NCBI RefSeq assembly: GCF_009936375.1
Contig: NZ_AP022332.1
Coordinates: 868,001 to 932,000 of the forward strand
Direction: 5' to 3'
DNA from: Methylosinus sp. C49
GTDB lineage: Bacteria; Pseudomonadota; Alphaproteobacteria; Rhizobiales; Beijerinckiaceae
DNA: 64,000 nt
Below the pieces are notes generated by a model that was not told the origin of the DNA, searched no databases, and was given only the letters and a program-made list of their open reading frames with translations. The position numbers and the translations under genes are program-made. Positions within the stretch are counted from its first letter, which is position 1. Each line of letters starts with the position of its first letter. Positions 16,366-24,211 of this stretch are shown here, one piece after another.

Positions 16366-16950
16366 TCAGCGGGTGACGATGACCCGCGCGCCGACGCGCA
16401 CGCGCTCGTAGAGATCGACGACATCCTCATTGGTCATGCGGATGCAGCCGGAGGAGACGGCCTGGCCGATGGTCTCGGGCTCGTTGGAGCCGTGGATGCG
16501 GTAGAGCGAGCCGCCGAGATACATGGCCCGCGCGCCGAGCGGATTGGTGAGGCCGCCCTGCATATGGCGCGGCAGGTCGGGGCGGCGGCGCAGCATTTGC
16601 GCGGGCGGCGTCCAATCCGGCCATTCGCGCTTGCTGGAGACGACGCGGGTCCCGGTCCATTCGAAGCCCGGCCGGCCGACGCCGACGCCATAGCGGATCG
16701 CCTGATTATTGCCGAGAACGTAATAGAGCCGCCGCTCATTGGTCGAGACGACGATGGTGCCGGGCGAGTAGCCGCCGGGATAGGACACGATCTCGCGGGC
16801 GACGGCGGTCGCCTGCGGCCGGCCGTCGGCCGGCTGCTGCTGTCCACGCGGACTCAAATCGAACAATCCAGCCAAGCCCCCTGTTTCGTACGCAGACCCG
16901 GCCGAGCAACCCATGAATGAAATGCACAGAGCAACTGCGATACGCCGCAT
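16366..16950 (-). CDS. L,D-transpeptidase (YkuD/ErfK family)
   Basis: Cross-links peptidoglycan or attaches proteins to it, acting in the periplasm. The 194-aa protein has an N-terminal signal with a possible lipobox (F-M-G-C, Cys about 15), and a YkuD domain from about residue 55 with the catalytic block H-G-S-N near 150 and S-S-G-C-I-R-M with the nucleophilic Cys. The R-H-M-Q-G-G and G-A-R-A-M-Y-L substrate-side segments are also present. It stands alone; upstream (16951-17180) there is GC-rich sequence with a GCCGGAC/GTCCGGC hairpin but no clear promoter. Confidence 0.92.
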   Translation of the reverse strand: MRRIAVALCISFMGCSAGSAYETGGLAGLFDLSPRGQQQPADGRPQATAVAREIVSYPGGYSPGTIVVSTNERRLYYVLGNNQAIRYGVGVGRPGFEWTGTRVVSSKREWPDWTPPAQMLRRRPDLPRHMQGGLTNPLGARAMYLGGSLYRIHGSNEPETIGQAVSSGCIRMTNEDVVDLYERVRVGARVIVTR

Positions 16951-17138
16951 GAGCTTCCCCCATTCGCCTCAAGTGACAACAATCGAGCGGCCACGGCCGC
17001 CGAAGCGGCCGCGTTGCGAAGCCGGACGCGGGTCCGGCGTCGTTTCCTCGCACACCCTCGCTCTAGGCGAAAGCGGGCGGAAAGAATTTAAAAATGCGGT
17101 GTGGACGAAGCGGCTGCGGCGTGGCCTGCGGCCTATGG

Positions 17139-17162
17139 GGCGCGCCGAGCTCGCGGCGCGCC
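17139..17162 (-). terminator. Possible hairpin terminator after mucR
   Basis: GGCGCGCC at 17139-17146 and again at 17155-17162 (self-complementary) form an 8-bp stem around GAGCTCGC, 19 bases after the mucR stop. No T tract follows, so intrinsic termination is uncertain. Confidence 0.35.
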
Positions 17163-17180
17163 TTCGTCGGTCGTCTTGGA

Positions 17181-17591
17181 TCAGCGGCCGCCGCGGCGGC
17201 GGCGCTGCTGGCCGAGGCCCATCTGCTTGGCGAGGGTGGAGCGCGCCTTGGCGTAATTCGGAGCGACCATCGGATAATCGGCCGCGAGGCCCCACTTCTC
17301 GCGATATTCTTCCGGCGAAAGACCGTATTGCGTGCGCAGATGGCGCTTGAGAGACTTGAACTTCTTGCCGTCCTCCAGGCAGACGATGAAGTCGTTCGTC
17401 ACCGACTTGCGCACCGAAATGGCGGGCTTGGGCGCTTCCGCCGGCTCGACGACGACGCCGGAGCCGACCCGCATGAGCGCGCCATAGACTTCGTTGATGA
17501 GGCCCGGAAGATCGCCGGCGGGAACCGAATTATTGCTCACATAGGCGGAAACGATGTCGGCCGCGAGTTCGATGTTGTTCGTCGATGTCAT
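17181..17591 (-). CDS. mucR: MucR/Ros family zinc-finger transcriptional regulator
   Basis: Global regulator in Rhizobiales controlling exopolysaccharide, motility and cell-cycle genes by binding AT-rich DNA. The 136-aa protein starts [17 protein letters not shown]. It carries the Ros-type zinc finger region [17 protein letters not shown] (about residues 78-95) and the conserved [14 protein letters not shown], ending in an Arg-rich tail. Start at 17591 with GAAGAG upstream. Its own upstream region is unusually AT-rich, consistent with autoregulation (inference). Confidence 0.95.
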   Translation of the reverse strand: MTSTNNIELAADIVSAYVSNNSVPAGDLPGLINEVYGALMRVGSGVVVEPAEAPKPAISVRKSVTNDFIVCLEDGKKFKSLKRHLRTQYGLSPEEYREKWGLAADYPMVAPNYAKARSTLAKQMGLGQQRRRRGGR

Positions 17592-17968
17592 CTCTTCACT
17601 CTTCACTTTCTCGTTTCGGCGCCGGAAGTCCTGACACGGCGCGGTCGACGGGGCGAAGCCCGGCAAGCTCGGGGCGGGCAAGTCAGCGCCGTTTCGACCG
17701 CAAAGACATTTGCGGGTATACATCAATGCTCTACCCCTCGCAACTAATTCCTAACCAAGCGTCACTAAATCTGGGCATAAATATTTGTCGCGACTGCTAC
17801 GTAGAACTACGCTCGAAAATCGAGCGGTCGTCGACGTCGCCGTTTGACTTGCTCGGCCAGGCTGTGGGCGCGTCCACGAAAGAACCGGCATGGCTCGCTA
17901 GAAGAATGGGCCGAGCGCATATCTCGAATCGAAGTCGAAAGCCGCGTCCGCGCGCCGACTATGCTCGC
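17592..17968. other. 377-base upstream region of mucR
   Basis: No gene seen. The part from about 17705 to 17830 is AT-rich compared with the window and contains the palindromes CTACGTAG (17797-17804) and GCTCGA-AAA-TCGAGC (17811-17825). This is the kind of DNA that MucR and H-NS-like proteins bind. The remainder is GC-rich without recognisable signals. Confidence 0.5.
17715..17743 (-). promoter_or_regulatory. Candidate promoter of mucR
   Basis: On the minus strand TTGCGA, a 17-base spacer and TATACC lie 124 bases before the mucR ATG, implying a leader of about 115 bases. The -10 and -35 are each four of six matches to the sigma-70 consensus. Confidence 0.42.
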
Positions 17969-19498
17969 TCAACCACCGGTGGACGCTTCCATCTGGGCTT
18001 CCACGCGCAGATTGTCCAGATCGCGGCCGATCGTCGCTGTCGCCATTCTGTGATCGCGGCAGAAATAGGTGACGATGCAATCCCTCTTCTCGAGGTCGCC
18101 GACGATCTCGACGCGATCCCAAGCGCCGGCGTGCCCGACATAGGCGATGGTCAGGTCGTAATGACGGCTCCAGAAGAAGGGCGGCGCCTCGAAGGGCTCT
18201 TTCGCGCCGAGAATATTGCGCGCCGCCGTCTGCCCTTGGCGCTCGGCGGTGACGAAATGCTCGATCCTGATCCGCTCGCCGCTGCGGCGATCCGGCCAGC
18301 GCGCGATATCGCCGGCGGCGAAGACGTTCGGAGCGCTGGTTTCGAGATATTCATCGACGAGAACGCCGCGATCGACGGCGAGCCCGGCCTCCTCGGCGAG
18401 CGTCGTGAGCGGGCGCACGCCGACGCCGACGACGACGAGATCCGCCGGAACGCGCGCGCCGCTCGCCAGAGCGACATGATCCTCGCCGATGGCGACGACG
18501 CTCTCGCAAAGATGAAAGACGACGCCATGCGCCTCATGCGTCGCGCGCACCAGCCGGCCTATGTCCTCGCCGAGAGTCTTCTGCATCGGCGTCGCGTCCG
18601 GCGCCACGACATGGACCTCGAGCCCGCGCTCGCGCAGCGCCGCGGCGGTCTCGAGGCCGATGAAGCTCGCGCCGATCACCGCGACGCGCGTGGCCCGCGC
18701 CGCCGCGGCGATGAGCGCGCGGCTGTCGGCGAGGCTGCGCAGATAATGCACATGCGGGAGCTCTGCGCCGGGAATTGTCAGGCGCACCGGCTCGGCGCCG
18801 GTCGCCAGCAGCAGCGCGTCATAGCGTAGCGGCTCGCCATGCTCGAGGGACACCAGCCGCGCGCGGGGGTCGATCGCGCGCACTTTCGTCGCCAGCAGCA
18901 GCTCGATGCGGCGCTCCTCGTAATAGGCGCGCGGGCGCAGCGGCAGCCAATCTTCCGGCGCCGAGCCGGCGAGATAATCTTTCGACAGATTGGGGCGGTC
19001 ATAGGGGGCGGCGGCGTCGGCGCTGACCATGACCAACGAGCCGGAATAGCCTTCCTCGCGCAGCTCATGGGCGGCGGCGAGCCCGGCCGCTCCGCCGCCG
19101 ACGATGACGACGCGTCCGAGCGTCGGCGGCGCCGCGCGCTCTGGCGCCTGGAGGGCGATCTTCTCCATGGCGAAGAGGAGATCGCCACGCTTTTCGGCGC
19201 GCCAGCAGGGAATGGGATCGAGAGCCGGCGCCCGCAGCGCGCGTCCGTCGCGGAGGCTGAAACAGGCGTGATGCCAGGGGCAGCGGATGGTGTCGGCGAC
19301 GACCAGCCCCTCGCCGAGCGGACCCTGATAATGGGTGCAGGCGGAGCCGATGATGGAGAATTCATCGCCGCACCGGATGAGCAGCGCCGGCTCGGCGCCG
19401 ACTCGACCGGGGAGAATGGCGCCGTCGGCCATATCGGCGACGCTGACGCCGAGCGAGAAATCGGGGCCATCGGCCGCTGCTGCGCCGCCTTCGCCCAT
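17969..19498 (-). CDS. Rieske domain plus FAD-dependent NAD(P)H oxidoreductase (AIFM3-like)
   Basis: A fusion of an N-terminal Rieske [2Fe-2S] domain with a pyridine nucleotide-disulfide-type reductase. In about 509 aa the cluster ligands are C-T-H and, after 16 residues, C-P-W-H (about 50-75). The first dinucleotide motif V-G-G-G-A-A-G-L-A-A-A is near 130, D-R-P-N-L-S-K follows, and the NAD(P)H motif I-G-A-S-F-I-G-L-E-T-A-A-A is near 265. The FAD-ribityl motif V-F-A-A-G-D-I-A-R-W is near 395. Related proteins are BphA4/rubredoxin-reductase-like flavoproteins. The electron acceptor is unknown. ATG 19498 chosen; ATG 19549 is an alternative. Confidence 0.85.
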   Translation of the reverse strand: MGEGGAAAADGPDFSLGVSVADMADGAILPGRVGAEPALLIRCGDEFSIIGSACTHYQGPLGEGLVVADTIRCPWHHACFSLRDGRALRAPALDPIPCWRAEKRGDLLFAMEKIALQAPERAAPPTLGRVVIVGGGAAGLAAAHELREEGYSGSLVMVSADAAAPYDRPNLSKDYLAGSAPEDWLPLRPRAYYEERRIELLLATKVRAIDPRARLVSLEHGEPLRYDALLLATGAEPVRLTIPGAELPHVHYLRSLADSRALIAAAARATRVAVIGASFIGLETAAALRERGLEVHVVAPDATPMQKTLGEDIGRLVRATHEAHGVVFHLCESVVAIGEDHVALASGARVPADLVVVGVGVRPLTTLAEEAGLAVDRGVLVDEYLETSAPNVFAAGDIARWPDRRSGERIRIEHFVTAERQGQTAARNILGAKEPFEAPPFFWSRHYDLTIAYVGHAGAWDRVEIVGDLEKRDCIVTYFCRDHRMATATIGRDLDNLRVEAQMEASTGG

Positions 19499-19593
19499 GA
19501 CCGGCCTCGAGGAATGCAGGCTCCCGCGCGGCGGGATATCGCAGCTCATGTAGAGAGGCGCGTCTGCTCCGACAAGGATGCGCCGCGCGAAAC

Positions 19594-19794
19594 CTATCCG
19601 GCGCAGCCGTGCTCGCCGCGGCTGCGCAAATGCCGCGCGACGATCCTCTCGGCCTCCTCGAGATCGGCGAACACGGCGCCCTCGAGCGCGGCCAGCGCCC
19701 CTGAGGCGCCGCAAAATCTCTTGCATTCGCCCTCGGTCACCAAAAGTCCGACGGCGATCTGATCGACGAAGACGAAATCGACATTGCTCGGCAT
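19594..19794 (-). CDS. Small conserved-looking protein of unknown function
   Basis: A 66-aa acidic protein, no signal peptide, with two close cysteines (E-C-K-R-F-C) and a C-terminal helix (A-D-L-E-E-A-E-R-I-V-A-R-H-L). It starts at ATG 19794 with GAGGG six bases upstream. It lies 95 bases upstream of the Rieske-FAD gene on the same strand and may be co-transcribed. A partner role for the oxidoreductase is speculation. A TTGACT box shared with the TetR region (39935) lies 111 bases upstream. Confidence 0.6.
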   Translation of the reverse strand: MPSNVDFVFVDQIAVGLLVTEGECKRFCGASGALAALEGAVFADLEEAERIVARHLRSRGEHGCAG

Positions 19795-20004
19795 GGACGC
19801 CCTCGAGGCCTTCGAAACCAATCTAATTCGCTGAAAACCGGAAGCGCCTCCCCGATCGATCGGAAGCCCGCCTCCAGCGAGAGAATCTAGAGCGTCGTTC
19901 CATAAGTCAACAATATTAGTAGAATATCGGACCGCATGACGGCGCGGCCGCGTCCACTATATGCCGAGGGAGCCATGAGCCCTGGCGTGTTCTGCGAGGA
20001 AGGG

Positions 20005-20066
20005 ACATGGCGACGATGGAACATGGCGACGATGGAACATGGCGAGGATGGAACATGGCGAGGACG
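20005..20066. repeat. 16-bp tandem repeat, about four copies
   Basis: The unit ACATGGCGACGATGGA starts at 20005, 20021, 20037 and 20053. The first two copies are identical; the third and the truncated fourth carry GAGG for GACG. Each unit contains ATG triplets and, because 16 is not a multiple of three, each copy shifts frame. The array ends directly before the start of the CarS-like gene. Confidence 0.85.
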
Positions 20067-20068
20067 GG

Positions 20069-20557
20069 ATGGATGGCGCCCTGATTCTCCGCTTGCTGCT
20101 TCTGCTGATCGTCGCCAATGGCGCGCCGGTGCTCGGAAAAAGGCTGCTCGGCGACGTCTTCGCCAGCCCCTTGGACGGCGGCGCCCGCTTCTTCGACGGA
20201 CGCCCGCTGCTCGGCCCCGCCAAGACCTGGCGGGGTCTTCTTCTCGCCGTTCTCGCCGCCGCAGGCTGCGCGCCGCTGGTCGGCTTTCCCGCTCATCTCG
20301 GCGCATTGCTCGGCGCTTTCGCCATGGCGGGCGATCTTTTCTCGAGCTTCGTCAAGCGCCGGCTCGGCCTTCCCTCCAGCAGCCGCGCGCCGGGGCTCGA
20401 CCAAATTCCCGAGGCGCTGCTCCCGCTTCTCGCCATCGCCGCCCCGGCCCGCCTCGGAGCCGGGGAGATCGTCATCGTCACCGGCCTGTTCTTTTTCGGC
20501 TCGCAGGCGCTCTCACGGCTCATGTTCGATCTGCGTGTCCGCGAGCGACCGTTCTGA
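20069..20557 (+). CDS. CDP-archaeol synthase (CarS)-like integral membrane protein
   Basis: A 162-aa protein of about four to five hydrophobic segments. It carries N-G-A-P-V-L near residue 20, D-G-G-A-R-F-F-D-G-R-P-L-L-G-P-A-K-T-W-R-G near 38-58 and, later, F-A-M-A-G-D-L-F-S-S-F-V-K-R-R-L-G and L-D-Q-I-P-E-A-L. The D-G-x-P-L-x-G-x-x-K-T-W-R-G pattern and the G-D-x-x-x-S-x-x-K-R-R-x-G motif are those of CTP-dependent CDP-lipid synthases. Archaeal CarS makes CDP-archaeol; bacterial members have unknown lipid substrates. ATG 20069 with GAGGA four bases upstream; ATG 20073 is out of frame. The 16-bp tandem repeats form its leader. Confidence 0.78.
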   Translation: MDGALILRLLLLLIVANGAPVLGKRLLGDVFASPLDGGARFFDGRPLLGPAKTWRGLLLAVLAAAGCAPLVGFPAHLGALLGAFAMAGDLFSSFVKRRLGLPSSSRAPGLDQIPEALLPLLAIAAPARLGAGEIVIVTGLFFFGSQALSRLMFDLRVRERPF

Positions 20558-20657
20558 CAGCGGGACAAATCGCCCGCGCAATCGAGACTTTTTTGAAATG
20601 AAGCGCGCCTCGGCGCCGCCTATGTTGGCGAGACATTCTCGAGCTATCGGATAGGCT

Positions 20658-21536
20658 GTGCACTCCACTTCTGCTCTCGCATGGGCGCGTTCTCTGGCGT
20701 GTCGCGCCTTGCTGCCGCTCTGCCTCGCCGCCCCGGCAGCCGCCGCCGATATCGATCGCGGCCGTTATCTCGTCGAGGCGCTCACCGCTTGCGACAATTG
20801 CCACACGCCGCGCGGCCCCGACGGCTATCGGCCCGACAAGCGCTTTTCCGGCGGCTCGCAGACTTTCAATGGCGAGACTTACAGCGTGCGCGGCCCGAAT
20901 ATCTCGTCGGACGCCGCGACCGGAATCGGCTCCTGGAGCGATGAGCGGCTGACGGCGGCGATCATCGCCGGCGTCGGGCCGGAGGGGCGTCTCGCGCCGG
21001 CCATGCCGTCGGAATATTACCGCATATTGACCGCGCGCGATCTCGAGGCGGTCATCGCCTTTCTGCGCACGGCTGCGCCGGTGGAGTCCGCGCGGCCGGC
21101 GCAGCGCCGCGACGGCGAGCAGAAGACCGAGACCTTTCCCGGCGCCGAGGCGCCTTTCGAGGAGAGCGCGCTCGACGATCCGCTGCGGCGCGGCTTTTAC
21201 GTTGCGACCCTGGCGCGCTGCATGGAATGCCACAGCGGCGAGACCAATGGCGCGCTCGACCATAAGCAAAAGCTCGGCGCCGGCGGCAAGCTGTTCCGCA
21301 CGCCGGCGGGGGTGGCGGTCGGCGCCAATATCACCCAGCATCCGACTGCGGGCATCGGCGCCTGGAGCGACGCGGAGATCAAGGCCGCCATCGTCGCCGG
21401 CGTCGGCCGCGACGGCAAGCCGCTGAAGCCGACCATGGCCAATCTCTCCAAGGCGCATTTCTCGAAGATGACGCCGCGCGATCTCGATGCGCTCATTCTC
21501 TGGCTGCGCACGATTCCGCCACGCGCGGGGCCGTGA
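20658..21536 (+). CDS. Dihaem c-type cytochrome
   Basis: A periplasmic electron carrier of 292 aa with a signal peptide (cleavage near A-A-A-A-D, residue 30) and two cytochrome c domains. Haem sites are C-D-N-C-H (about 45-49) and C-M-E-C-H (about 188-192). Each domain also has a repeated N-I-x-x-D/H-x-x-T-G-I-G-x-W-S-D segment carrying the second half of the fold. The layout resembles cytochrome subunits of alcohol and aldehyde dehydrogenases (two of the usual three haems), but no dehydrogenase gene is near. The start is GTG 20658; no clear Shine-Dalgarno is visible. Confidence 0.88.
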   Translation: MHSTSALAWARSLACRALLPLCLAAPAAAADIDRGRYLVEALTACDNCHTPRGPDGYRPDKRFSGGSQTFNGETYSVRGPNISSDAATGIGSWSDERLTAAIIAGVGPEGRLAPAMPSEYYRILTARDLEAVIAFLRTAAPVESARPAQRRDGEQKTETFPGAEAPFEESALDDPLRRGFYVATLARCMECHSGETNGALDHKQKLGAGGKLFRTPAGVAVGANITQHPTAGIGAWSDAEIKAAIVAGVGRDGKPLKPTMANLSKAHFSKMTPRDLDALILWLRTIPPRAGP

Positions 21537-21554
21537 GCCGTTTCGCGAGGCGCT

Positions 21555-22379
21555 CTAGCGCGCGTCCGCCCGAAGGTTGGCGCGAATAGCGTCCAGCAAT
21601 TCGCCCTCGAACAGCAGCGCCATGCCGAAATGGCGCTCCATGTCGAAATCGCGGCGCGAATTCATGTCCAGCGAGGCGCTATGCATGGCGATGAGCCGTC
21701 CATCGTCGGCGAAAATTCCCGAGCCCGAGCCGCCATAGCCGTCGTTGCAATCATGCCGCGCGCGGCGAATTCCCGCCTCCGTCGGCGCGTCGATCTGGCG
21801 AATCTGGCATTCTTCTATGCTGGTCGCGCGGCGGAAATTGGAGTGGCCGGCCGGCGACACCATCACCACGCGCAGAGTCTCGACGCCGGTCGGCAGCGCC
21901 GGCCCGTCGGGGATCGGCTGCGGCGCTATATCGGCGTCCACGGGATCGCGCAGGCGCACCAGCGCCCAATCATCGGTGATGTTCAGCGATTTGGCGTCGC
22001 GCGCGAAGCCGAAGCGCAGGCTGTCGATGTCGAAGGCGTATTCCTTCTCGCCGATGGAGAAAGCGCAATCGTCTATGGGATGCGTCGGCCGCAGCTTGCG
22101 ATCGACGAAATTATGCGCGTTGAGCACGACGAGGCCGCGGTCGCCGATCAGCCAAGCGGCGGCGGCGCGTTCCGGCACGCCTTCCTCCGTCCGGCATGTC
22201 AGCACGCCGGCGCCCGGATAACGGCGAAAATCCTCCTCCGCCATGAAGCGCCGCGCCTCTCGCGGATAGAGCGCCGCCACGGCCGCGGCGGCGCTGGCCG
22301 CGAGCAGCAGGGCCGCGCCGATCGCCGTCCGAAAGCCTCGAAGGCCTGCGTCCGCAATTCGCCCTCCGCCTCGCATCAT
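21555..22379 (-). CDS. Secreted trypsin-like serine protease
   Basis: A 274-aa protein with an N-terminal membrane or signal segment (about residues 17-37) and a chymotrypsin-fold catalytic domain. Candidate triad residues are His in L-N-A-H-N-F (about 89), Asp in I-T-D-D-W-A-L-V-R-L (about 137) and Ser in G-G-S-G-S-G-I-F (about 223). Four cysteines are present. The motif around the nucleophile is G-x-S-G-S-G rather than G-D-S-G-G. Start 22379 (ATGATG). Substrate unknown; it converges on the cytochrome gene. Confidence 0.75.
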   Translation of the reverse strand: MMRGGGRIADAGLRGFRTAIGAALLLAASAAAAVAALYPREARRFMAEEDFRRYPGAGVLTCRTEEGVPERAAAAWLIGDRGLVVLNAHNFVDRKLRPTHPIDDCAFSIGEKEYAFDIDSLRFGFARDAKSLNITDDWALVRLRDPVDADIAPQPIPDGPALPTGVETLRVVMVSPAGHSNFRRATSIEECQIRQIDAPTEAGIRRARHDCNDGYGGSGSGIFADDGRLIAMHSASLDMNSRRDFDMERHFGMALLFEGELLDAIRANLRADAR

Positions 22380-22443
22380 CCGCTCTCTCCTTCACGCCTC
22401 TGTCATATTCTAGCGGCGGATGCGAAGCGCGACCAGATGTGTC

Positions 22444-23403
22444 TCAGGCGGCCCGCAGCCGATGCAAGGTGATCTCCGGCGGACAATTGAACCGCACCGG
22501 CAGCACGGAGGAGCCGGCGCCGACAGACGTATAGCCTTGCATGTCGTGATATCGCCAAGCGCCGGCGCCATAGGCGCGCGGCAGCACGGAGTCGAGCGTG
22601 AGCGCGACGCCGCCCGGCAGGCAGATCTGCCCGCCATGCGTATGGCCGGCGAGCAGAACATCGAAGCCCGCATGCGCCGCCTGACGGAAAATCTCCGGCG
22701 TATGCGAGAGTAGCAGAGAGAACTCGCCTTGCGGAATCGCCTCGCCGGCCTTGGCGATATTGTCGACGCGAAAATAATGCGCGTCGTCGACTCCGGCGAT
22801 ATGAAGGCGCGCGCCGTCGCGGACGAATGTCTCGCATTCATTGAGCAGAACGCGCATTCCCATTTGCTCGAGGCCCGGCGTCATCAATATCGTGTCGTGA
22901 TTGCCGAGCACGGCGAGGATCGGCGCGCGCAAAGCCGCGCGCAGCTCCGCCATGCCGTCCAACGCCGCCGTGTGGGACCCATGCGTCGCACCACGATAAT
23001 CGCCGGTGAGCACGCAGAGATCATAGGCGAGATCGGCGACCATCGCGCGCAGCCGCGCCATCGCGCCCGGACACATATCGACATGCAGATCGCTCAAATG
23101 CAGAATGGCGAAGCCGTCGAAGGCGCGCGGCAGCCGCGCGCTGACGATCTCATTCTCGCGCAGCGCGAGCTTTTCCGCATTGGCGAGACCGCGGCGGTAG
23201 AGTCCGACGGCGGTGAGCGCGATGCGGATCAGTACCGGAGAGGCCGCGAGATTCTCAGGGTGAAAGAAATTGAGGCCCTGGCCGAAGATTTGCGCTTCAT
23301 GGTCGCGCTCTATGCCGAGCCTCTGGCGCGCATGCAGCCGTCCGAGCCGCGCCTCCAGCGCCCGCATTATGTCGTCCTCGGTCGGCGTCGGCTCGTCGGA
23401 CAT
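22444..23403 (-). CDS. Calcineurin-like metallophosphoesterase
   Basis: A 319-aa predicted phosphoesterase with all five metal motifs in order: D-L-H (L-S-D-L-H-V-D, about 105), G-D-Y (L-T-G-D-Y, about 134), G-N-H-D (about 167), H (L-S-H-T-P-E) and G-H-T-H-G-G-Q (about 255). This order and the G-H-T-H-G-G-Q ending are typical of YaeI/YkuE-type enzymes. There is no clear signal peptide, though a hydrophobic stretch near residues 55-72 could anchor it to the membrane as in YkuE. Start 23403 has GGAGC upstream. Substrate not deducible. Confidence 0.88.
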   Translation of the reverse strand: MSDEPTPTEDDIMRALEARLGRLHARQRLGIERDHEAQIFGQGLNFFHPENLAASPVLIRIALTAVGLYRRGLANAEKLALRENEIVSARLPRAFDGFAILHLSDLHVDMCPGAMARLRAMVADLAYDLCVLTGDYRGATHGSHTAALDGMAELRAALRAPILAVLGNHDTILMTPGLEQMGMRVLLNECETFVRDGARLHIAGVDDAHYFRVDNIAKAGEAIPQGEFSLLLSHTPEIFRQAAHAGFDVLLAGHTHGGQICLPGGVALTLDSVLPRAYGAGAWRYHDMQGYTSVGAGSSVLPVRFNCPPEITLHRLRAA

Positions 23404-23625
23404 GTCGCAGCTCCATTAGGAGCAATATAAATGGCCGCGACAATTTGCCTATGGCGTCGCGCCACAGCGAAAGCCTGCGCTTTCGTTCACTTCGCGTCGC
23501 ATCCCCGGTCCGCCGACGCAATGCGCCGATTGCCTTTTCGCGCGGCGCTCCTACGTCACAGGCGTCGCGCGAGCGCGCCGACGCGCGCGCCGCGTCGATC
23601 GTCCATTTGGATAGAGGAGGCGGAA

Positions 23626-24147
23626 ATGGCGGAAGCGCAGACGAGAGTTCCGGTGAAAGAATCGAAGGAGACGCTGCCGAACTCTGGATTGTTCGACTGG
23701 CATCCTCTGGAGACGCTGCGGCGGCAGATCGATCGCTTGTTCGAGGATGCGCCTTTCCAAAAAGGCGCGACGCCCGATCTCGAGCCCTTCGGCCGCTTCG
23801 GCATCGGCTGGGCGGCGACGCCCGCGGTCGATCTCGTCGAGAAGGACAAGGAATATCAGATCACCGCTGAGCTTCCCGGCATTGACGAGAAGAATGTCGA
23901 GGTGAAGCTTTCCAATGGCTCGCTCATCATCAGCGGCGAGAAGAAGGAGCAGCGCGAGGAGAAGGACAAGGGCTATTTCCTCTCCGAGCGTCGCTATGGC
24001 TCCTTCCGTCGCGCCTTTCGCGTGCCGGAGAATGTCGAGTCCGACAAGATCGACGCGACCTTCGCCAAAGGCGTGCTGACCGTGCATCTGCCCAAATCGG
24101 CGCAGGCGCAGAAATCCGAGAAGAATATCGATATAAAGGCTGCGTGA
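23626..24147 (+). CDS. Small heat shock protein, Hsp20/alpha-crystallin family
   Basis: ATP-independent holdase of 173 aa. The alpha-crystallin domain spans about residues 64-160: V-D-L-V-E-K-D-K-E-Y, A-E-L-P-G-I-D-E-K-N-V-E-V near 85 and the family signature G-V-L-T-V-H-L-P-K (about 149-157). The N-terminal arm has W-H-P-L-E-T-L-R-R-Q-I-D-R-L-F. The start at 23626 has a strong GAGGAGG; the frame continues upstream without homology. It sits at the left edge of a stress-type gene cluster. Confidence 0.95.
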   Translation: MAEAQTRVPVKESKETLPNSGLFDWHPLETLRRQIDRLFEDAPFQKGATPDLEPFGRFGIGWAATPAVDLVEKDKEYQITAELPGIDEKNVEVKLSNGSLIISGEKKEQREEKDKGYFLSERRYGSFRRAFRVPENVESDKIDATFAKGVLTVHLPKSAQAQKSEKNIDIKAA

Positions 24148-24161
24148 GCGGCGACGGCAAT

Positions 24162-24190
24162 CTCCCTCTCCCGCCGCGCGCGGGAGAGGG
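24162..24190. repeat. REP-like palindrome CCCTCTCCCG...CGGGAGAGGG
   Basis: A perfect 10-bp inverted repeat (24164-24173 and 24181-24190) with a 7-base spacer, 16 bases after the hsp20 stop. The same CCCTCTCCCGC theme recurs at 51103-51224, so it is probably a dispersed repeat that may also stop transcription. Confidence 0.7.
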
Positions 24191-24211
24191 CGCGAGACGG
24201 ATTTTCGACGA

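Noticed and set aside
20005-20066. A small CRISPR array
   Set aside because: Units are 16 bp, directly abutting, with no spacers and no cas genes; simple tandem repeat.
23404-23625. A ROSE-type RNA thermometer before hsp20
   Set aside because: Rhizobial hsp20 genes often have one, but I see no U-rich hairpin with the anti-Shine-Dalgarno U-[UC]-G-C-U next to the GAGGAGG site; only a short CC/GG helix is visible.
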